Part shown: positions 7,836 to 16,315 of the stretch, one piece after another
Numbering within the stretch: position 1 is the stretch's first letter
How the letters are laid out: each line of letters starts with the position of its first letter
Assembly (NCBI GenBank): GCA_050304175.1
Contig: JBNLDE010000220.1
Coordinates: forward strand, 1 to 46,381
Origin: JAIOIW01 sp050304175
GTDB taxonomy: Bacteria > Pseudomonadota > Alphaproteobacteria > Rhizobiales > Rhizobiaceae
DNA: 46,381 nt
Direction of reading: 5' to 3'
Translations under genes and position numbers: made by a program
Notes under the pieces: generated by a model
Database searches by the model: none
Told to the model about the DNA's origin: nothing
Seen by the model: the letters and a program-made list of their open reading frames with translations, nothing else

Positions 7836-8981
7836 TTACTTTCCGCTCCTCTTCATCAGCGCGCGTGCTTCCTTCACACCAAGCGGCTCGGGGCGCTGGC
7901 AGGTTGTCGAGACGTCGACGTAGCGACCGGTCTCGCCGGCTCTCAGGATCGAGGTCATCACATCGACCGCGTGCAGGGCGAGTTCTGCCGAGCAGCGGTG
8001 CGGCCTGTCTTCGAGAATCGCAAGAGCCATGTCGGCCAGACCGGCGGCGCGGTAATTCGCGTGCACCGGATCCTTTCGCGGGTAGTTCGGGACCGCGAAG
8101 GGATGATCCCATTTCGGCAGCTTCTTCGCGGGTTTTTCATGCTTGGTCACAAGCACCTTCCCGCCGAAGAAGTTCGGGTCCGGGACGTGCAATGTGCCCT
8201 CCTCGCCGTAGAGCTCCATGTTCTCGTGGCCGTGCTGCCACACATCCCAGCTTGCGCCGAACATGACGGTGGCGCCGCTTTCGAACTCCAGCAGGGACTG
8301 GATGGTCGTCGGCGTCTCGACCCTGATCTTGTCGCCGTTGCGCGGCTTGGACGTGATCGTGCGTTCCGGCGCCGGCGTGGTTGCGAGTGCGGCGACCCGC
8401 TTCACCGGACCGACGAGCTGGATGAGGTTGGTGATGTAGTAGGGTCCGATGTCGAGTACCGGCCCGCCGCCGGCCTTGAAGAAGAAGTCCGGATTGGGGT
8501 GCCAGTGCTCCATGCCGTGGCTCATGACAAAACACGTTCCGGAGGTAATCCTGCCAACTGCACCGCTGTCGATCATGTGCCGCGCAAACTGATGCGCTCC
8601 GCCCAGGAATGTGTCGGGCGCGGAACCGACGCGCACGCCCTTTTTGGCAGCGGCCTTGAGAAGCGACGCCCCTTCCTTGAGCGACAGCACGAACGGCTTT
8701 TCGGAATAAACGTGCTTTCCCGCCGCCACGGCCTTGCCGGAAACCTCGTAGTGGGCGGCGGGAATTGTCAGGTTGACCACGATGTCGATGTCGGGCGCGG
8801 CCAGAAGGCCGTCGACCGTGTCGGCGCGAATGCCGAATTCCTCTGCCCTGGCCTTTGCCACGGACTGGTCGAGGTCGGCGCAACTGCGGATCTCGATCCC
8901 CTTGAACAGCGGCGCCAGCGACAGATAGGCAGCCGAGATGTTGCCGCAGCCGATTATTCCCACGCCAAGTGTCCGCGCCAT
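7836..8981 (-). CDS. Gfo/Idh/MocA family oxidoreductase (first dehydrogenase of the sugar operon)
   Basis: 381 residues from ATG 8981, preceded by the stop of the TIM-barrel gene only 2 bp away. GVGIIGCGNISAAYL (6-20) is the dinucleotide-binding loop and YSEKPFVLS holds the EKP catalytic motif (E94-K95-P96). GGGPVLDIGPYYITNLIQLVG carries the conserved D and Y of the substrate site. NAD(P)-dependent oxidation of a sugar hydroxyl, commonly at C3 of a glycoside, is the family activity. Sequence differs clearly from the second Gfo/Idh at 2836-4029 (EKP versus DKP, different C-terminal domains), so these are two separate enzymes and not a recent duplication. Confidence 0.87.
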   Translation of the reverse strand: MARTLGVGIIGCGNISAAYLSLAPLFKGIEIRSCADLDQSVAKARAEEFGIRADTVDGLLAAPDIDIVVNLTIPAAHYEVSGKAVAAGKHVYSEKPFVLSLKEGASLLKAAAKKGVRVGSAPDTFLGGAHQFARHMIDSGAVGRITSGTCFVMSHGMEHWHPNPDFFFKAGGGPVLDIGPYYITNLIQLVGPVKRVAALATTPAPERTITSKPRNGDKIRVETPTTIQSLLEFESGATVMFGASWDVWQHGHENMELYGEEGTLHVPDPNFFGGKVLVTKHEKPAKKLPKWDHPFAVPNYPRKDPVHANYRAAGLADMALAILEDRPHRCSAELALHAVDVMTSILRAGETGRYVDVSTTCQRPEPLGVKEARALMKRSGK

Positions 8982-8983
8982 GT

Positions 8984-9742
8984 TCAGGCTCCTTCGACGA
9001 TGTTGCGCAGAGCCCTGATCGACCGGGTGGCAAAGCGCCGGTGATCGTTCGGCTTGTCGTGCTCCATGATGAAGATGCCGGCATTCGTTCCCCGCAGCGC
9101 CGCCCAAATCCCGGCCCAGTCCATCGTCCCGTGGCCGACATCGGCCCAGCCGTCCTCGTCGGCGCATTCGCCCGCCGGCGCGATATCCTTGACATGCACC
9201 GCGGTGATGCGATCGCCATAGCGGCGGATCCAGTCAAGCGGGTCGGCGCCGCCGCGCACGACCCAGGCGATATCCGCTTCCCAGGACAGGTCGGGACCGC
9301 CCTCGAAAATGTGCTCCAGCGGCACGGAGCCGTCTTCCAGCGTTTCGAATTCGAAGTTGTGATTGTGCCAGCCGAAATCGAGGCCGGCAGCGCGGAACGG
9401 CTTGCCGGCCGCCTGAAGCCGCTCACCGAATGCGCGCCAGCCGGCGGCATCCCCGGGACGATCGTCCGGCATCAGGAACGGGCAGTAGACCGCACGCATC
9501 CCCGCCGCGGCCGCAATCTCGAGCGCCTTGTCCGGTTCGCCTTCAAGCATGTCGATGCCGAAATGGCCGGACGGCATGGACAGGCCCGCCTCGGCAAGCG
9601 CGGATTTGAGCGTGGCGGGGTCACCGTAGACGCCGCCATACCCTTCGACCTGGGAATAACCCAAGTCTTTCAACATTTTGAGGGTTTCGATCAGCGGCGG
9701 AAATTCCCGCGAGGAATAAAGCTGATAGGAGATATCGGCCAT
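8984..9742 (-). CDS. Sugar phosphate isomerase/epimerase (TIM barrel)
   Basis: 252 residues from ATG 9742. The start MADISYQLYSSREFPPL and metal-site segments GWHNHNFEF, ADIAWVVRGGADP, AVHVKD and FIMEHDKPND are typical of AP_endonuc_2-like sugar isomerases/epimerases and 3-keto-glycoside processing enzymes. At 252 residues it is much shorter than the other TIM-barrel protein of the operon (352). It lies directly upstream of a Gfo/Idh gene, 2 bp apart. It follows the ABC ATPase gene after an 83-bp gap containing a strong hairpin. The reaction is unassigned; the pairing with a dehydrogenase is the main clue. Confidence 0.78.
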   Translation of the reverse strand: MADISYQLYSSREFPPLIETLKMLKDLGYSQVEGYGGVYGDPATLKSALAEAGLSMPSGHFGIDMLEGEPDKALEIAAAAGMRAVYCPFLMPDDRPGDAAGWRAFGERLQAAGKPFRAAGLDFGWHNHNFEFETLEDGSVPLEHIFEGGPDLSWEADIAWVVRGGADPLDWIRRYGDRITAVHVKDIAPAGECADEDGWADVGHGTMDWAGIWAALRGTNAGIFIMEHDKPNDHRRFATRSIRALRNIVEGA

Positions 9743-9800
9743 GTGTATTCGTGCTCCGCAAGAGTGACGCCCTGCGGGCGCCAAACAGATGGTTTCAAGA

Positions 9801-9821
9801 GCCGCCGCGCAGCGCGGCGGC
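9801..9821 (-). terminator. Strong GC hairpin between the ABC ATPase and TIM-barrel genes
   Basis: GCCGCCGCGC at 9801-9810 pairs perfectly with GCGCGGCGGC at 9812-9821 around one base, in practice a nine-pair stem with a three-base loop. It starts just after the ATPase stop codon at 9826. No T-run follows on the minus strand, so it is better read as a partial attenuator or mRNA-stabilising stem inside the operon than as a full intrinsic terminator. Confidence 0.4.
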
Positions 9822-9825
9822 GGTA

Positions 9826-10914
9826 TCAGAGACGCATTTCGGATTCCGCCGAAAAGATCGAAGCGTGCGCCGGGTCGAAACCGACAAGCACACGATCGCC
9901 CTTGGCGAAGGTTGACTGGCCGTCGACCCTAAAGCGGAATTCCTGATCGCCAAAAGTCGACCAGACCAGGGTGTCGGCCCCCATCGGCTCGACGACATCT
10001 ACGACGACCTCCTGGTTGACTGGCTCGTCGGCTGCCGCCTTGCCGGTGGAGATGTGCTCCGGGCGGATGCCGAACGTGACAGCACCGGGCACCGGTCCGT
10101 CGCCCGAAAAATCGTAGCGCTCGAGGCCGATCCTCGTGTCACCGGCCGCGAACGCCGGCTCGCTGTTGTGCTCCAGCATGCCATCGATGAAATTGATCCC
10201 CGGCGAGCCGATGAACCCTGCGACATACTTGTTGACCGGGCGGTTGTAGATCGTTGCCGGATCGGCAAGCTGCAGGATCGCACCGCCGCGCATGATTGCA
10301 ATGCGGTTGGCCAGCGTCATTGCCTCGATCTGATCGTGGGTGACGTAAATCATCGTGGTGTTGCCGAGCTGGTGGTGCAGGCGCTTGAGCTCGACGCGCA
10401 ATTCCGCGCGCAACTTGGCGTCGAGATTGGAAAGGGGTTCGTCGAACAGAAAAACATCGACATCGCGCACCAGCGCCCGGCCAATAGCGACGCGTTGGCG
10501 CTGACCGCCGGAGAGTTGGGCCGGCTTGCGTTTCAACAGCGGTTCGATGTGCAGGATTTCGGCGGCGCGGGCGATGCGCTTGTCGATCTCGTCCCTGGGG
10601 ACGCGGGCGTTTTTCAGCCCGAAGGCCAGGTTTCCCTCGACCGTCATCTGCGGATAGAGTGCGTAGGACTGGAACACCATGCCAATGCCACGATCCTTGG
10701 GTTCCTCCCAGGTGACATTCTTGCCGTTGATAAAAATCTGGCCGCCGGAAATGTCGAGCAACCCGGCGATGCAGTTGAGAAGCGTTGACTTGCCGCAACC
10801 CGACGAACCGAGCAGAACCAGGAACTCGCCCTCCTGTACCTCGATGTTGAGGTCCTGCAAGACCTTCACCTCGCCAAAATTGAGATCCAGGTTTTTTACA
10901 GAGACGTTACCCAT
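9826..10914 (-). CDS. Sugar ABC transporter ATP-binding protein (MalK/UgpC/MsmK type)
   Basis: 362 residues. Walker A GSSGCGKST at 36-44, Q-loop MVFQSYALYPQMTV, signature LSGGQRQRVAIGRAL, Walker B VFLFDEPLSNLDAKLR and H-loop YVTHDQIEAM are all intact. A C-terminal TOBE/regulatory domain of about 120 residues begins near GIRPEH. This is the CUT1 class ATPase that energises a two-permease sugar importer at the cytoplasmic face. Only 3 bp separate it from the upstream permease. Such ATPases can serve several transporters, but here position makes it the dedicated partner of the genes at 10918-14067. Confidence 0.92.
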   Translation of the reverse strand: MGNVSVKNLDLNFGEVKVLQDLNIEVQEGEFLVLLGSSGCGKSTLLNCIAGLLDISGGQIFINGKNVTWEEPKDRGIGMVFQSYALYPQMTVEGNLAFGLKNARVPRDEIDKRIARAAEILHIEPLLKRKPAQLSGGQRQRVAIGRALVRDVDVFLFDEPLSNLDAKLRAELRVELKRLHHQLGNTTMIYVTHDQIEAMTLANRIAIMRGGAILQLADPATIYNRPVNKYVAGFIGSPGINFIDGMLEHNSEPAFAAGDTRIGLERYDFSGDGPVPGAVTFGIRPEHISTGKAAADEPVNQEVVVDVVEPMGADTLVWSTFGDQEFRFRVDGQSTFAKGDRVLVGFDPAHASIFSAESEMRL

Positions 10915-10917
10915 GGT

Positions 10918-11844
10918 TCACCCCTTCACGGCGCCGGCGGCGATGCCGCGAACAAACAACTTTCCAGAGACGAAATAGATCGCCAGCGGCACCAGGCCGG
11001 TGATGATCGTCGCCGCCATGTTGACGTTGTATTCCTTCACGCCCTGGACCGAGTTGACGATATTGTTGAGCTGGACCGTCATCGGATAGGTGTCCGGCTT
11101 GGTGTAGACGACGCCGAACAGGAAGTCGTTCCAGATGCCAGTCACCTGCAGGATCATCGCCACGACGAAAATCGGCAACGACATCGGCAGCATGATCTTG
11201 AAGTAGATCGCCCAGAAACCGGCTCCGTCGACACGCGCGGCCTTGAACAGGTCTTCCGGCACCGACGCGAAGTAGTTGCGGAACAGCAGCGTGAGGATCG
11301 GCATGCCGAAGATCGTATGAACGAGCACAAGACCGGTCAGGCTGCCATAGAGCCCGATCTCACGCAGGATGATGACCAGCGGATAGAGCATCACCTGGTA
11401 AGGGATGAAGGCGCCGACAATCAGGATGATGAAGAAGGTCTCAACCCCCTTGAAACGCCAGTTGGCGAGCGCGTAGCCGTTGACCGACGCAATGGCGATC
11501 GACAGGAACACCGATGGAATGGTGATACGAACCGAATTCCAGAAGCCCCGTGACAGGCCTTCGCAGTTGAGCCCCGTGCAGGCTTCCGCCCACGCCTTCA
11601 CCCAGGGCTGGAAAGTTATCTCGACAGGCGGCGAGAAGATGTTTCCCAGGCGGATTTCGGGCATCCCCTTCATCGAGGTGACGACCATCACGTAAAGCGG
11701 CAGCAAATAGTACAGGGCAACGACGATCAGTGTGCCGTAAAGAATGATATTGCGGCGCGAAACGAGCTTGCGGGGCTTGGCGCCGCGCGGCGCGTCGGCA
11801 GCGATCGTGATACCCGGCGAGGCGAGTGTGGCGTCGTTAGCCAT
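10918..11844 (-). CDS. Carbohydrate ABC transporter permease (MalG/GtsC type)
   Basis: 308 residues with six predicted membrane spans and the inner-membrane EAA-type loop FKAARVDGAGFWAIYFKIMLPMS that docks on the ATPase. The periplasmic insert EACTGLNCEGLSRGFWNSV, with two cysteines, is typical of the GtsC branch (glucose/mannose-type CUT1 permeases) and not of classical MalG. The gene overlaps the preceding permease by eight bases, indicating coupled translation. Confidence 0.9.
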   Translation of the reverse strand: MANDATLASPGITIAADAPRGAKPRKLVSRRNIILYGTLIVVALYYLLPLYVMVVTSMKGMPEIRLGNIFSPPVEITFQPWVKAWAEACTGLNCEGLSRGFWNSVRITIPSVFLSIAIASVNGYALANWRFKGVETFFIILIVGAFIPYQVMLYPLVIILREIGLYGSLTGLVLVHTIFGMPILTLLFRNYFASVPEDLFKAARVDGAGFWAIYFKIMLPMSLPIFVVAMILQVTGIWNDFLFGVVYTKPDTYPMTVQLNNIVNSVQGVKEYNVNMAATIITGLVPLAIYFVSGKLFVRGIAAGAVKG

Positions 11845-12733
11845 GGCGTTTCTTGCCTCCGAATTCGAGATAGGCCCAGGGCACCACGACGATCACGACG
11901 CTCAGCAGCATCATGGTGGATGCGGCGAAGCCCTGGCCGAGATTCTGCGACAGGAACATGGCGTCGTAGACGTATTTGGCCGGCACCTCCGAGGAAATCC
12001 CCGGGCCGCCGCCGGTCTGCGCGACGATCAGGTCGTAGACTTTGATGATGCCCGAGGCGATCAGCACCAGGGCGGTAATAAGGATGCCGCGCATCATCGG
12101 GAGGACGACGTACAGATATGTCTTCCACATCGGGATGCCGTCGATACGGGCAGCTTTCCAGATGTCCTCGTCGATGCCGCGCAAGCCGGCGAGCATCAGG
12201 CACATGATCAAACCCGTCTCATGCCACAGCCCGGCTATGAGGACGCCATAAATGACGATGTCGGCATTGTAGAGAGGGTCGAAAGTGAAGGACTGCCAGC
12301 CAAGACCGCGCACAACTGCCTGGACGCCGAAATCGGGATTTAAAATCCATTGCCAGGCAAGCCCGGTGACGATGAAGCTGAGGGCGAACGGATACAGGAA
12401 TATTGTCCGGAATGTATCTTCGAAACGGATCTTCTGATCGAGGAGCGCCGCCAGCAAAAAGCCGATGGTCATTGCGAAAACCAGCGAAAACACGCCGTAA
12501 ATCGCGAGGTTCTCGATCGAAATGATCCATTTGCTGCTTGCCCAGAGACGTTCGTACTGGGCCAAGCCAATGAATTTCTCGCGCGGGAGCAGCTTGGAAT
12601 TGGTGAATGAATACAGGATCGTCCAGGCCGTGCCGCCGACGAAGACGACGGACGCGGTCAGGATCATGGGAACCGCTGCCACCTTGGCGTTGGTATTCCG
12701 AAGCCAAGTCGATGGTCGCTTGTCTTGTGTCAT
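11837..12733 (-). CDS. Carbohydrate ABC transporter permease (MalF/UgpA/GtsB type)
   Basis: 298 residues, six membrane spans. The EAA loop reads WKAARIDGIPMWKTYLYVVLPMM. The N-terminal span AVPMILTASVVFVGGTAWTI follows a short basic cytoplasmic tail. It lies 98 bp downstream of the binding-protein gene, the gap holding a perfect hairpin (12779-12809), and overlaps the second permease gene by eight bases. It forms the heterodimeric channel with the product of 10918-11844. Confidence 0.9.
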   Translation of the reverse strand: MTQDKRPSTWLRNTNAKVAAVPMILTASVVFVGGTAWTILYSFTNSKLLPREKFIGLAQYERLWASSKWIISIENLAIYGVFSLVFAMTIGFLLAALLDQKIRFEDTFRTIFLYPFALSFIVTGLAWQWILNPDFGVQAVVRGLGWQSFTFDPLYNADIVIYGVLIAGLWHETGLIMCLMLAGLRGIDEDIWKAARIDGIPMWKTYLYVVLPMMRGILITALVLIASGIIKVYDLIVAQTGGGPGISSEVPAKYVYDAMFLSQNLGQGFAASTMMLLSVVIVVVPWAYLEFGGKKRHG

Positions 12734-12778
12734 ACCCCGACCCTCATCTCGATAGCGTAATCGCAGTTGCCCGGGACC

Positions 12779-12809
12779 ACCGGTTCCGCCCGTGACAGAC
12801 GGAACCGGT
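12779..12809 (-). other. Perfect 10-bp stem-loop after the binding-protein gene
   Basis: ACCGGTTCCG (12779-12788) and CGGAACCGGT (12800-12809) are exact inverted repeats around an 11-base loop, between the binding-protein stop codon (12832) and the first permease start (12733). No T-run follows. Hairpins in this position in sugar ABC operons stabilise the upstream mRNA so that far more binding protein than permease is made; that role here is inferred from position. Confidence 0.55.
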
Positions 12810-12831
12810 TGCCGCGCGAGCTACTGGGAGG

Positions 12832-14067
12832 TTAATCCGCGCTGGCGATGATAGCCGTAAAACGCTCCTGCGCATCGGCGGCCGTAATCGTCGGGTCGTT
12901 GAAGAACTCGACGAACAGATCGTTGATCTGCTGGTTCGTGTCGGACGACATCATCTCGTTGGTGTCAGGGACGATATTGCCCTTGGCAAGAATGGCCAGC
13001 CCCTTCTTCATGCAGTCATTGGCTGCGGCGAGATCGACATCGCCACGCACCGGCAGCGACCCTTTCTTGAGGTTGAAGGCAACCTGGGTCTTCGGCGAGA
13101 GCATGACGGATGCAAGTTCGCCCTGGGCTTTGGTCTTCTCGGCATCGTCCAGCTTCGGGAAATAGAATGCGTCACCGCCGGTCGAGATGACCTCATGTAC
13201 GCCGAGGCCGGGAAGGCAGGTGTAATCCTTGCCGGCAACCTGTCCGGCCACCTGGAACTCGCCCTGGGCCCAGTCACCCATGATCTGACCGCCGGCCTTA
13301 CCGGTGATCACCAGGTTGGTCGCCTGGTTCCAGTCCTGGACATTGGAGCCCTTCGACATCGAACGCGCATCATCGGCCGCCTTGAACACCTTGGCGATCT
13401 CGGGGCCTGCCGCCGCCTCGGCATCCTTGCCCTTGTAGACCTTCTGGTACATGTCCGGGCCGGCGATCGCGACCATCAGGACGTTGAATGCGCCGGAGGT
13501 CTGCCAGGGCTGCTGACCCACGGCGAGCGGAATGATGCCGGCCTTTTCAAGCGCCGGCGCAGCGGCGACGTATTCGTCCCAGTTCGTCGGCACCGGTACG
13601 CCCGCCTTTTCGAATGCGGCATTGGAAAGCCACAGCCACTGCCAGGAGTGAATGTTGACCGGGACGCAATAGATCTTGCCGTCCAGGGTGCAGTTGTCGA
13701 GCAGACGCGCAGGCTTGATCACGTCGCGCCAATGCTCCTTCTCGGCAATGTCGGTCAGGTCGCGCATCAGGCCGGCCTCGACCAGTTCCTCGGCTTGGCG
13801 GCCGTGGTTGAACTGGGTGGCGCCCATCGGGTCGCCGCCGGTGATGCGGCTGATCATGATCGGCCGCGCGGTACCGCCGGATCCGGCGATCGCGCCGTCG
13901 ACCCAGTGATTTCCGGTCGCGTCGAACGCCTTGGCGAATTCGGCAACAGCCGCAGCCTCGCCGCCGGACGTCCACCAGTGAGTCACTTCCAGATCGGTCG
14001 CACTGGCACCGGCCATCGAAAGGCCGAGTGCCGTCGCGCTGGCAAGCATTACCTTAAAGGATTTCAT
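12832..14067 (-). CDS. Sugar ABC transporter substrate-binding protein (GtsA/glucose-type CUT1)
   Basis: 411 residues from ATG 14067, chosen because GGGAGGA sits six bases upstream and a signal peptide follows directly (MKSFKVMLASATALGLSMAGASA, cleavage after ASA). The mature start TDLEVTHWWTSGGEAAAV and the segments ISRITGGDPMGATQ, IYCVPVNIHSWQWLWL and GKAGGQIMGDWAQGEF match the glucose/galactose-binding (TtGBP/GtsA) group of family 1 binding proteins. Two cysteine pairs are visible (NCTLDGKIYC; TCLPG and NDCMK). It is periplasmic and the first gene of the ten-gene run. A mono- or disaccharide ligand is expected; the GH43 neighbour hints at a xylose- or arabinose-containing glycoside. Confidence 0.9.
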   Translation of the reverse strand: MKSFKVMLASATALGLSMAGASATDLEVTHWWTSGGEAAAVAEFAKAFDATGNHWVDGAIAGSGGTARPIMISRITGGDPMGATQFNHGRQAEELVEAGLMRDLTDIAEKEHWRDVIKPARLLDNCTLDGKIYCVPVNIHSWQWLWLSNAAFEKAGVPVPTNWDEYVAAAPALEKAGIIPLAVGQQPWQTSGAFNVLMVAIAGPDMYQKVYKGKDAEAAAGPEIAKVFKAADDARSMSKGSNVQDWNQATNLVITGKAGGQIMGDWAQGEFQVAGQVAGKDYTCLPGLGVHEVISTGGDAFYFPKLDDAEKTKAQGELASVMLSPKTQVAFNLKKGSLPVRGDVDLAAANDCMKKGLAILAKGNIVPDTNEMMSSDTNQQINDLFVEFFNDPTITAADAQERFTAIIASAD

Positions 14068-14146
14068 TATTTCCTCCCTATTGAACCAAAACCGGCTTTT
14101 TCGGGTCTCGCCCGCGCCAGTATCCTCCTCACCGGCCTCCAACCGA

Positions 14147-14160
14147 TGTAATCGATTACA
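14147..14160. promoter_or_regulatory. LacI-type operator O1, perfect 14-bp palindrome
   Basis: TGTAATCGATTACA is a perfect palindrome with the central CG step typical of LacI/GalR operators. It lies between the divergent binding-protein gene (start 14067) and the lacI-type gene (start 14280), so it can act on both. A second copy lies 35 bp away, centre to centre. Confidence 0.85.
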
Positions 14161-14181
14161 AAGACTGCTTTCCTTGTGCAC

Positions 14182-14195
14182 TGCAATCGATTACA
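14182..14195. promoter_or_regulatory. LacI-type operator O2, one mismatch from palindromic
   Basis: TGCAATCGATTACA differs from the upstream site only at its third base. The centres are 35 bp apart, a little over three helical turns, suiting cooperative binding of two dimers. It lies nearer the regulator gene, so it probably also serves autoregulation. Confidence 0.8.
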
Positions 14196-14279
14196 TTGAA
14201 GCGTGACGCGGAATCGGAAATGAGTCAAGTTTAAATTCACCCCTCGAATTAATTGAGGATTTCAAACCGGTTGGAGCAG

Positions 14280-15314
14280 ATGGCGACCAAGAGGCTGGTT
14301 CCCAAAATCAAGGATGTTGCCCGCGCAGCCGGCGTATCGACGGCCACGGTCAGCCGCGTGCTCAACCAGCCGGCGGTTGTTGCCGAGGCCACGCGCGACA
14401 CGGTTCTCAAGGCCGTCGAACAGACCGGATACCGGATCAATGTCGCCGCGAGCAACCTTCGGCGGCGGCGCACAGGCGCGATCGTGGTGCTGGTCCCCGA
14501 CCTCGGAAACCCGTTCTTTTCGCGCATTCTCGCGGGCATCGAATCCTCGGCCGCTGCCGCCGGTTTCAGCGTGCTGATCGTCGATACGAGGCAGCCCAAG
14601 CTCAAGCAGGACCAGACCATCGCGCATCTTCACCGGACACGGGCGGACGGGCTCATCGTTCTCGATGGCTCGCTGTCGCGCGAGTTGCTCACCGGAGAAG
14701 CCGGCGACAACACGATCCCGCCGGTCATCTTCGCCTGTGAATGGCTGGAGGGCGGCGTTTTCCCGTCGGTGGTGATCGATAATGAACACGGCGCCCTGCT
14801 CGCGGTACGCCATCTCTACCAATTGGGCCACACCAGGATCGGTCACGTGGCCGGGCCGGAAGGCAACGTGCTGACCACTGCGCGCAGACAGGGCACCCGC
14901 GACGCGCTCGACCGACTCGGCCTTGAAATCCGGGAAAATTGGTTTCTCAAGGGCGACTTTTCGTTGCAGTCCGGCGTAGACGCGGCACAAGCCTGGCTGG
15001 CGCTCGAGGAGCGGCCGACGGCGATGTTCTGCGCAAGCGACCAGATGGCATGCGGTTTCATTTCCGAACTCAACCGCCATGGCGTCAGCGTACCGGGAGA
15101 GGTTTCGGTCGTCGGATTCGACGACATCGACATCGCCAAGCGCTTCATCCCGGCGCTGACAACGGTGCGCCAGGCCCGCAACATGATCGGCGCGACCGCC
15201 GCCGAATTGCTGATTGAGCGGATCGAAAGCGCGCCGGACGACACCGCGGAAGCAACCCGCCAGGTCATCCCGATCGAGTTGATCGTGCGCGACTCCACCT
15301 CCGCCCCCGCATGA
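14280..15314 (+). CDS. LacI/GalR-family transcriptional regulator of the sugar operon
   Basis: 344 residues from ATG 14280; TTG codons at 14253 and 14271 in frame are alternatives, but the ATG is the normal distance from the helix-turn-helix. The HTH is KIKDVARAAGVSTATVSRVLNQ (about 9-30, in two parts of one helix pair), the hinge VAASNLRRRRTGAIVV about 55-70. A periplasmic-binding-protein-like effector domain follows, ending with PSD-type elements FCASDQMACGF and VSVVGFDDIDIAKRFIPALTTV. It is divergent from the ten-gene operon with two palindromes in between. Repression relieved by a sugar or pathway intermediate is the usual mode; the effector is unknown. Confidence 0.9.
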   Translation: MATKRLVPKIKDVARAAGVSTATVSRVLNQPAVVAEATRDTVLKAVEQTGYRINVAASNLRRRRTGAIVVLVPDLGNPFFSRILAGIESSAAAAGFSVLIVDTRQPKLKQDQTIAHLHRTRADGLIVLDGSLSRELLTGEAGDNTIPPVIFACEWLEGGVFPSVVIDNEHGALLAVRHLYQLGHTRIGHVAGPEGNVLTTARRQGTRDALDRLGLEIRENWFLKGDFSLQSGVDAAQAWLALEERPTAMFCASDQMACGFISELNRHGVSVPGEVSVVGFDDIDIAKRFIPALTTVRQARNMIGATAAELLIERIESAPDDTAEATRQVIPIELIVRDSTSAPA

Positions 15315-15356
15315 CCGCCAGGCAGCGGGGTCCAAGGCCCGCCGATTGCCGCCCTG

Positions 15357-16283
15357 TCAGACGGCCTGCTTCCACTCGACGCGGCTGGTCTTTCGACCGG
15401 TCCAGTCCGCTGTCGCCTTGATGCCGCCGAGCGGGAAAAAATGCGCCTGTGCGATCAGGCTGCCGGGATTGGCTGCCCGGTATTCGGCGAGTTCGGTCAG
15501 AATCTCGTCCGGCTCGAAGGGCAGCAAGAGTTTCTTCAGGTCCATGGCCCGGCGTTGCAAAACCTTGATCGACGGCCCGACGCCGCAGGCGACCGCATAT
15601 TTGATCAGCGTTTGCAGCTTGGCCGGTCCGGCGACGCCGACATGGATCGGCAGCGTCATGCCTGCGTTCTGCAGGCGCTCGGACCAGGCAATCACCGCCT
15701 TGGCATCGAACGCGAACTGAGTGGCGATGGCCATCTGCGCATCGGTGCGCTGCGCGAAGGCTTGCTTCCAGTTGAGCGCGCTGTCGACTGCGGCTGTCGA
15801 ACCGTCCGCATCGATGTCCTTGTTGCCTTCCGGGTGACCGGCAACATGCAGGCGGGTGAAGCCGTGCTTGTCGAACAGGCCGGTCTCCATCATTTGAATC
15901 GAACTGTGGAATTCGCCATAGGGCTTCTCGACGCCGCCCGCCAGCAGAAGCGCTTGATCGACGCCGGCCTCGTCGCGATAGCGAAGGATCCAGTCTTCGA
16001 GCATCGCCGCATCCTTCAGGATCCGGGCCGGGATGTGCGGCATGGCCGAGAAACCCTCGGCGGTTAGCCGTTTGGCCGTCGCGACCATCTCGTCGATCGG
16101 CGTACCCTCGATGTGGGCGACATAGACCCGCGTGCCTTGCGGCAGCAGATCGCGGAAATCCTCAACCTTGGCCGCGGTGCGGGGCATGACCTCGATGGAA
16201 AAGCCGGACAGAAAGCTTTGAAGCGCGTCGTTTTCGTTCTGATTGTCGCCCCGGCGACGGTCCAGGAATTGCAGCACGGTCAT
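15357..16283 (-). CDS. metF: MetF-like methylenetetrahydrofolate reductase homologue
   Basis: 308 residues from ATG 16283 with GGAGGG directly upstream; the frame extends to 16373 but that part contains the promoter. The TIM-barrel FAD enzyme signature is seen in FSIEVMPRTAAKVEDF (family SxEFFPP region, here with EVMP), THLEG-equivalent VYVAHIEGTPIDEM, LLLAGG, HVAGHPEGNKD and IATQFAFDAKAVIAW. The C-terminal KYAVACGVGPSI and a HFFPLGG motif close the fold. MetF interconverts 5,10-methylene-THF and 5-methyl-THF. Near a THF-dependent demethylase it would oxidise the methyl-THF formed by demethylation. It has its own promoter with a GTATAC box. This divergent MetF type is common in one-carbon catabolic clusters; that it replaces the biosynthetic metF is not implied. 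Confidence 0.82.
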   Translation of the reverse strand: MTVLQFLDRRRGDNQNENDALQSFLSGFSIEVMPRTAAKVEDFRDLLPQGTRVYVAHIEGTPIDEMVATAKRLTAEGFSAMPHIPARILKDAAMLEDWILRYRDEAGVDQALLLAGGVEKPYGEFHSSIQMMETGLFDKHGFTRLHVAGHPEGNKDIDADGSTAAVDSALNWKQAFAQRTDAQMAIATQFAFDAKAVIAWSERLQNAGMTLPIHVGVAGPAKLQTLIKYAVACGVGPSIKVLQRRAMDLKKLLLPFEPDEILTELAEYRAANPGSLIAQAHFFPLGGIKATADWTGRKTSRVEWKQAV

Positions 16284-16315
16284 CCCTCCACGCGAAGAAC
16301 CCTGTCGGTGCATTA

